A DNA stretch of 8,881 nt from an uncultured Erysipelotrichaceae bacterium (lineage in GTDB: Bacteria; Bacillota_I; Bacilli_A; Erysipelotrichales; Erysipelotrichaceae), in NCBI GenBank assembly GCA_900314345.1, contig OMUX01000099.1, positions 1 through 8,881 of the forward strand, given 5' to 3'. Below are positions 6,801 through 8,881 of this stretch, in pieces. Each line of letters opens with the position of its first letter. Positions within the stretch are counted from its first letter, which is position 1. A model generated the notes under the pieces. The model ran no database searches. It was not told the DNA's origin and saw only the letters and a list, made by a program, of their open reading frames with translations. A program made the translations under genes and the position numbers.

Positions 6801-8112
6801 GCGTCTGAAGATTGCGTTCACTGCTGTCATTGCGGCATTTTCCGGATTCATTGTCTACGGTATTGTGCTTCTCTACAGAGGAAGCTCTGCCGGTCTGAAG
6901 GCATACCAGCTGCTGAATGACTTTGCCCGGAAGGATCCAAGTGCCGTGGAACTGACACTGGATACAACACTTGGCTCTGATCAGGAAAGCAATGTCATCG
7001 AGATTGAACGCAGCCGCAATGAAGAAGCGGATGCGTCCATCAGCACCATCACCATGAACAACCTGAGCCTGTACTATGCGGATGACAATGTCTATCTGGA
7101 AAACGGCAGAGCATATCATATCGGTTCAGAAACACCGGATTATGCAAGGCTTCTGGAACAGTCGGCAGTGATCCTGGAACATGCGGACATCACTTCTTCA
7201 AAGTCCGGTTCAAAGACGGTCTATACCCTGACGGCAAAGCAGCAGAATGCAAGGAAGCTTCTGGAAATCCTGCTTGCCAGGGAAGAGGATGATCTTCCGG
7301 ATATCATGTCCGTGGACATGACGGTGACGGCGGAGGATGATGTGCTGAAGCAGGTGACATTCTCATCCACGGGTGTTCTGAAGGATGAGGGAAAGACCGG
7401 ATATACGGTTGATGCGACGGTGGATGTAAAGGACACGGAAACGGGTGCTGTCATTCCGGAGGCAGTGGTCAGCGCAGTCAAGGACAAGAAAGCACCGGAA
7501 GGTGAGATCACCTCTGACTATCTGGATCTTCTGTATGCATGGGGCAGTCTTTACAGCAAGGATCCTATGGCTGCTTCCATCCGGCTTTCTGCAGGAGGCA
7601 ATGTTCTGAATGTGAGCGAGAACCTGCAGTATCATCGTGTTCTGAATGAGGGAAATCCGATTACCTGCCTGCAGATGAATGACCTTGTGATCTACTATGG
7701 AAACGGCAAGGTATGCACGGAAGACGGAAGTCTGTCATTGAATGCAGGCCAGAAGAAGCTGGCAGCCAACGGAAAGTATCTGGAATTTGCCTATGGCATC
7801 TGCATGGACGGGAAGTTTGATCTGTCGGATGCGGCAGGCACAAAGCTGTTTACGATCAGTATGGATGAAGACGGCATGCAGGAACTGGCGGATATGATCA
7901 CAAACGGAAACAGTGCTGATGCATTGCAGCTGAAGAGCGGCACCCTGCAGGTAACGGTATCCAATGGCGGGATCAAGCGCATCCTCTGCAGCATCAACGG
8001 TACGGCGGGCATCGAGGATGTGCAGGTTCCGGTATCTGCATCTGCGGAAACAACGATCAATGATCAGTCTGACTTCAAGGTGCCGGATGCGGTCATCAAG
8101 GTATTGCAGTAA
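3886..8112 (+). CDS. Exported GLUG-repeat beta-solenoid protein with helical insert, two TM segments and duplicated C-terminal domain
   Basis: A 1408-residue envelope protein. The signal peptide (1-26) has KR residues, a hydrophobic core and a likely cut after VHA. A right-handed beta-helix cap (~30-125) leads into GLUG-type rungs with GG[IV][AV]G at 131, 157, 185, 242, 271 and 297. An Ala/Asp/Ser/Gln-rich helical, probably coiled-coil insert fills ~314-515, then GG[IV][AV]G rungs resume at 533, 586, 615 and 641. Residues ~727-788 resemble the InlB/Flg_new beta repeat, followed by a beta-rich domain to ~928. TM segments lie at 931-948 and 975-997, joined by a very basic cytoplasmic loop (RRRRR at 950-954), so both flanks are outside. 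The C-terminal 400 residues are a tandem duplication. No LPXTG sorting signal is present. The start overlaps the transporter stop by eight bases. I infer an external adaptor or substrate-handling partner of the pump; the architecture is seen, the function is not. Confidence 0.85.
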   Translation: MLKRVKRFLAVLASVLLVFLDIPVHAEEENAITIDSAEDLIEFARNCSYDAYSRGLRVELSSDISLENTEFAPVPVFAGTFEGNGHTISGWVMKESYNPAGLFAEVSEGAVVENLTVSLTMAPEGERQNVGGVAGINYGTIQNCRMIGSVSGEKYAGGIAGVNAVSGIVHDCTTDGAVYGLDGTGGIVGYNLGVIDSCENNGYVNTESTDYSFSLDDLSMEPALDVHDLISTSTGVTITDAGGIAGYSCGSITLSTNHGLVGYPQIGYNIGGIAGRSSGHIGSCSNDGEIKGRRDIGGIAGQAEPYVIITFSASDAEVLSGQISQMQGLVNNMKGIADSADAELNSRLNQLSDYLNTAGSNVDALKNNISEKASEIEGITPEQVESDAQKAVDDAGQAAEDEYNKTKDWTAEDYRNAAQSALDQIDASADAAAQILRSQASSDLTAAVSGISSESSLLINQVKNKGTELVNSANAVADQADAIGSTLNSLIETVSHPQDLVQDTSALDADAVLLGKIADSRNTGSISGDLNIGGIAGSMALEYQADPEDDISAQLDASTKKEYQLKCILQKDVNTGSVNAGRSECGGIAGRMDLGYLLQCENTGTVSSASGNDVGGIAGITASTVRNSYARCELSGSRNVGGIAGTGVAESTNGSQSIVADNVSMVEITRCDENPGAISGKDAGDFSGNVFVSDDLGGINRVSRTGKADPVSYQDLLAREDLPDSFRTFTLKFVADGETLKEVQFSYGDSFDESIFPDVPEKQGYYAVFDRTDLKNLHFDTTVTAEYHRILSSLASNENHENGRPVFYVEGSFDDKDILSVQRAEMTPEDFSLARDHAGAAFWDYLSHPGEGIAESEVEQWKLKLPEDGSDTHYVRYYLPAMLSQVSYQIYVREDGGTWRRADAETVGSYARFAVNGSDVEVASIFAVPGAWLYGVLAAFVMFIVMLVTRRRRREHRARVHKAFHQLLAEDRRLKIAFTAVIAAFSGFIVYGIVLLYRGSSAGLKAYQLLNDFARKDPSAVELTLDTTLGSDQESNVIEIERSRNEEADASISTITMNNLSLYYADDNVYLENGRAYHIGSETPDYARLLEQSAVILEHADITSSKSGSKTVYTLTAKQQNARKLLEILLAREEDDLPDIMSVDMTVTAEDDVLKQVTFSSTGVLKDEGKTGYTVDATVDVKDTETGAVIPEAVVSAVKDKKAPEGEITSDYLDLLYAWGSLYSKDPMAASIRLSAGGNVLNVSENLQYHRVLNEGNPITCLQMNDLVIYYGNGKVCTEDGSLSLNAGQKKLAANGKYLEFAYGICMDGKFDLSDAAGTKLFTISMDEDGMQELADMITNGNSADALQLKSGTLQVTVSNGGIKRILCSINGTAGIEDVQVPVSASAETTINDQSDFKVPDAVIKVLQ
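4276..4788 (+). repeat. First GLUG rung array (six GG[IV][AV]G motifs)
   Basis: Six motifs at residues 131, 157, 185, 242, 271 and 297 are spaced 26-29 residues apart, or double that (57) where one rung has degenerated. Four of them are followed 13-15 residues later by a Cys in a C-x-x-x-G context (C144, C172, C198, C284), which would stack as a Cys ladder in a beta-helix. At the DNA level the repeated core reads GGCGG(T/A)(A/G)TTGC(C/G)GG with synonymous variation. Confidence 0.85.
4825..5430 (+). other. Helical (probable coiled-coil) insert between the two solenoid halves
   Basis: Residues ~314-515 lack the Gly-rich rung pattern. They are rich in Ala, Asp, Ser, Gln and Glu with regularly spaced Leu, Ile and Val, typical of long amphipathic helices. 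There are few prolines: P381 and P497 mark likely turns or ends. Rungs resume right after it at NTGSISGDLNIGGIAG, so it is an insertion into one solenoid rather than a linker between unrelated domains. Confidence 0.7.
5482..5820 (+). repeat. Second GLUG rung array (four GG[IV][AV]G motifs)
   Basis: Motifs at residues 533, 586, 615 and 641 keep the 26-29 residue period, with one double step (53) that accommodates a second, acidic insertion (~541-570). C600 keeps the ladder position seen in the first array. A last partial rung, DLGGIN, follows near residue 695. Confidence 0.8.
6895..8109 (+). repeat. Tandem duplication of a ~200-residue extracytoplasmic domain
   Basis: Copy A spans residues ~1004-1200 and copy B ~1210-1408, with an offset of about 207-209 residues. 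Matched landmarks are KDP (1016 and 1225); MNNLSLYYADDNVYLENG (1057-1074) against MNDLVIYYGNGKVCTEDG (1264-1281), 8 of 18 identical without gaps; and the closing PEAVVSAV (1191-1198) against PDAVIKVL (1400-1407). Both copies run as an N-terminal helix, beta strands, a central helix and more strands. I cannot assign a family; a lipid-carrier fold of the LolA/LppX type is one possibility. Confidence 0.7.
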
Positions 8113-8126
8113 AGGGGATAATTGTT

Positions 8127-8765
8127 ATGAGGAATGTAGTGATCTGTCTGGAAAGGGAATTCGGCTCAGGCGGCCATGAGATTGCCGTGAAGGCAGGCGA
8201 GCGGCTGTCTCTTAAGGTGTATGAGAATGAGCTTCTGCATCTTGCCTGCCAGCTTGGCGGGGTCAGTGAGAAGCTGCTGCAGGAAGATGATGAAAAGGCA
8301 TCGAATCCATGGCTGTACCACACCATCCATGAAGGCAATAAGTTTGTCTCCCATACGCTTCCTTCCTCGCAGGTGCTCTTCGACCTGCAGGCACACGTAA
8401 TCAAGCGTGTGGCAAAGGAAAAGGACTGCATCCTTGTGGGAAGATGCGGTGACTTTGTGCTGAGGGATGAAGATGTGGACCTGATCAAGGTGTTTGTGAA
8501 GGCTCCCTTTGATCAGCGTGTCAAGCGCAAGAGTGCACAGGAGAACATGCCTGAGGACAAGGAACGGAAACGTGTGCGGAAGATGGACCATCAGCGCCGT
8601 GACTACTATGAATCCTATACCGGCTATACCTGGGGTGAGGAAGGAAAGTATGACCTCATCCTGGATACGGGCATGATGACACTGGACCGTGCAGCAGATC
8701 TCATTGTGGATGCCTACCGGCTGAAGAAGCAGAACGTGGCACCGGCAGAAAACACAGTGGAATAA
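8127..8765 (+). CDS. Cytidylate kinase-like family P-loop protein
   Basis: A 212-residue soluble protein of the cytidylate-kinase-like family (Cytidylate_kin2), distinct from the essential Cmk. The N-terminal strand and loop read VICLEREFGSGGHEIA (5-20), the family's version of the phosphate loop; it lacks the Walker-A GK[ST], which is usual for this group. GRCGDFVL (105-112) is the second signature, and the Arg/Lys-rich RKSAQENMPEDKERKRVRK region (134-152) matches the LID part, where Arg residues normally contact phosphates. The closing YDLILDTGMMTLDRAADLIVDAY segment is the typical C-terminal strand and helix. It probably binds a nucleotide, but the phosphoacceptor is unproven. AAGGGG at 8112-8117, nine bases upstream, supports the ATG. 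The gene starts 14 bases after the adaptor's stop and ends the operon, so it is co-transcribed with the transporter; a functional link is inferred only from that. Confidence 0.85.
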   Translation: MRNVVICLEREFGSGGHEIAVKAGERLSLKVYENELLHLACQLGGVSEKLLQEDDEKASNPWLYHTIHEGNKFVSHTLPSSQVLFDLQAHVIKRVAKEKDCILVGRCGDFVLRDEDVDLIKVFVKAPFDQRVKRKSAQENMPEDKERKRVRKMDHQRRDYYESYTGYTWGEEGKYDLILDTGMMTLDRAADLIVDAYRLKKQNVAPAENTVE

Positions 8766-8774
8766 GCAAACAGC

Positions 8775-8799
8775 AGAGCATCGGGATGACTGATGCTTT
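8775..8799 (+). terminator. Rho-independent terminator ending the transporter operon
   Basis: A ten-pair stem (8775-8784 with 8790-8799, two G-U pairs; core AGCATC/GATGCT) has a five-base loop and is followed by a T-rich stretch (TCTGTTACTTT). It begins nine bases after the last stop codon of the operon. Confidence 0.75.
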
Positions 8800-8804
8800 T
8801 CTGT

Positions 8805-8858
8805 TACTTTGCGTATATTGCATAAAACGGCATGCGGATACTTTGCGTATTCTGCATA
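8805..8858. repeat. Two 20-bp direct repeats downstream of the operon
   Basis: TACTTTGCGTATATTGCATA (8805-8824) and TACTTTGCGTATTCTGCATA (8839-8858) match at 18 of 20 positions and start 34 bases apart, about three helical turns. A possible -10 (TAATAT, 8872-8877) follows, so they may be regulator sites for a gene beginning beyond the window. No coding frame is supported after 8765. Confidence 0.7.
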
Positions 8859-8881
8859 TTTCTGCTGGTTTTAATATTGCG

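Noticed and set aside
5248..7119. A 623-codon open frame on the - strand opposite the adaptor gene
   Set aside because: The translation is rich in His, Arg, Ile and Cys with no recognisable domain, and it lies wholly opposite a convincing multi-domain gene. Long antisense openness here follows from the biased codon use of the + strand gene.
8870..8881. TAATAT near the right edge as a promoter for a downstream gene
   Set aside because: The only -35 candidate (TTCTGC, 8850-8855) is weak and the gene is outside the window, so it is not listed as a separate feature.

Overview
The window looks like chromosomal DNA from a mid-GC gut Bacillota, perhaps Erysipelotrichales or a Clostridia relative. 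The reasons are strong AGGAGG-type ribosome binding sites, the GLUG-repeat secreted protein, and the MMPL and cytidylate-kinase-like families. The genus is a guess. All credible genes are on the + strand.

Positions 1-1320 hold the end of an older accessory unit. The first ~143 bases have no recognisable coding content. They run into a 5'-truncated fragment of an archaeal-type ATPase that keeps only its C-terminal DUF234 (nuclease-fold-like) domain. An intact calcineurin-like metallophosphoesterase follows, with its ribosome binding site overlapping the fragment's stop codon. A clear hairpin terminator closes this unit.

Positions 1321-8799 form a self-contained three-gene operon with a TATAAT -10 box upstream and a hairpin terminator downstream. 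It encodes (i) an 824-residue, 12-TM MMPL/RND-superfamily transporter with a strict V-x-G-x tetrad repeat in its cytoplasmic tail; (ii) a 1408-residue exported membrane protein whose start overlaps the transporter's stop; and (iii) a cytidylate-kinase-like P-loop protein 14 bases further on. The exported protein has a signal peptide, ten GG[IV][AV]G (GLUG) rungs split 6 + 4 by a ~200-residue helical insert, an InlB/Flg_new-like beta domain, two TM segments, and a previously unremarked tandem duplication of a ~200-residue extracytoplasmic domain at the C terminus.

The likely reading is a two-component envelope export machine: a proton-driven lipid or lipoconjugate pump (MMPL) with a dedicated, co-translated external adaptor, plus a small nucleotide-binding protein of unknown role. 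The substrate cannot be read from the sequence. After the operon terminator, two 20-bp direct repeats one 34-bp period apart lie before whatever gene begins beyond the window edge.
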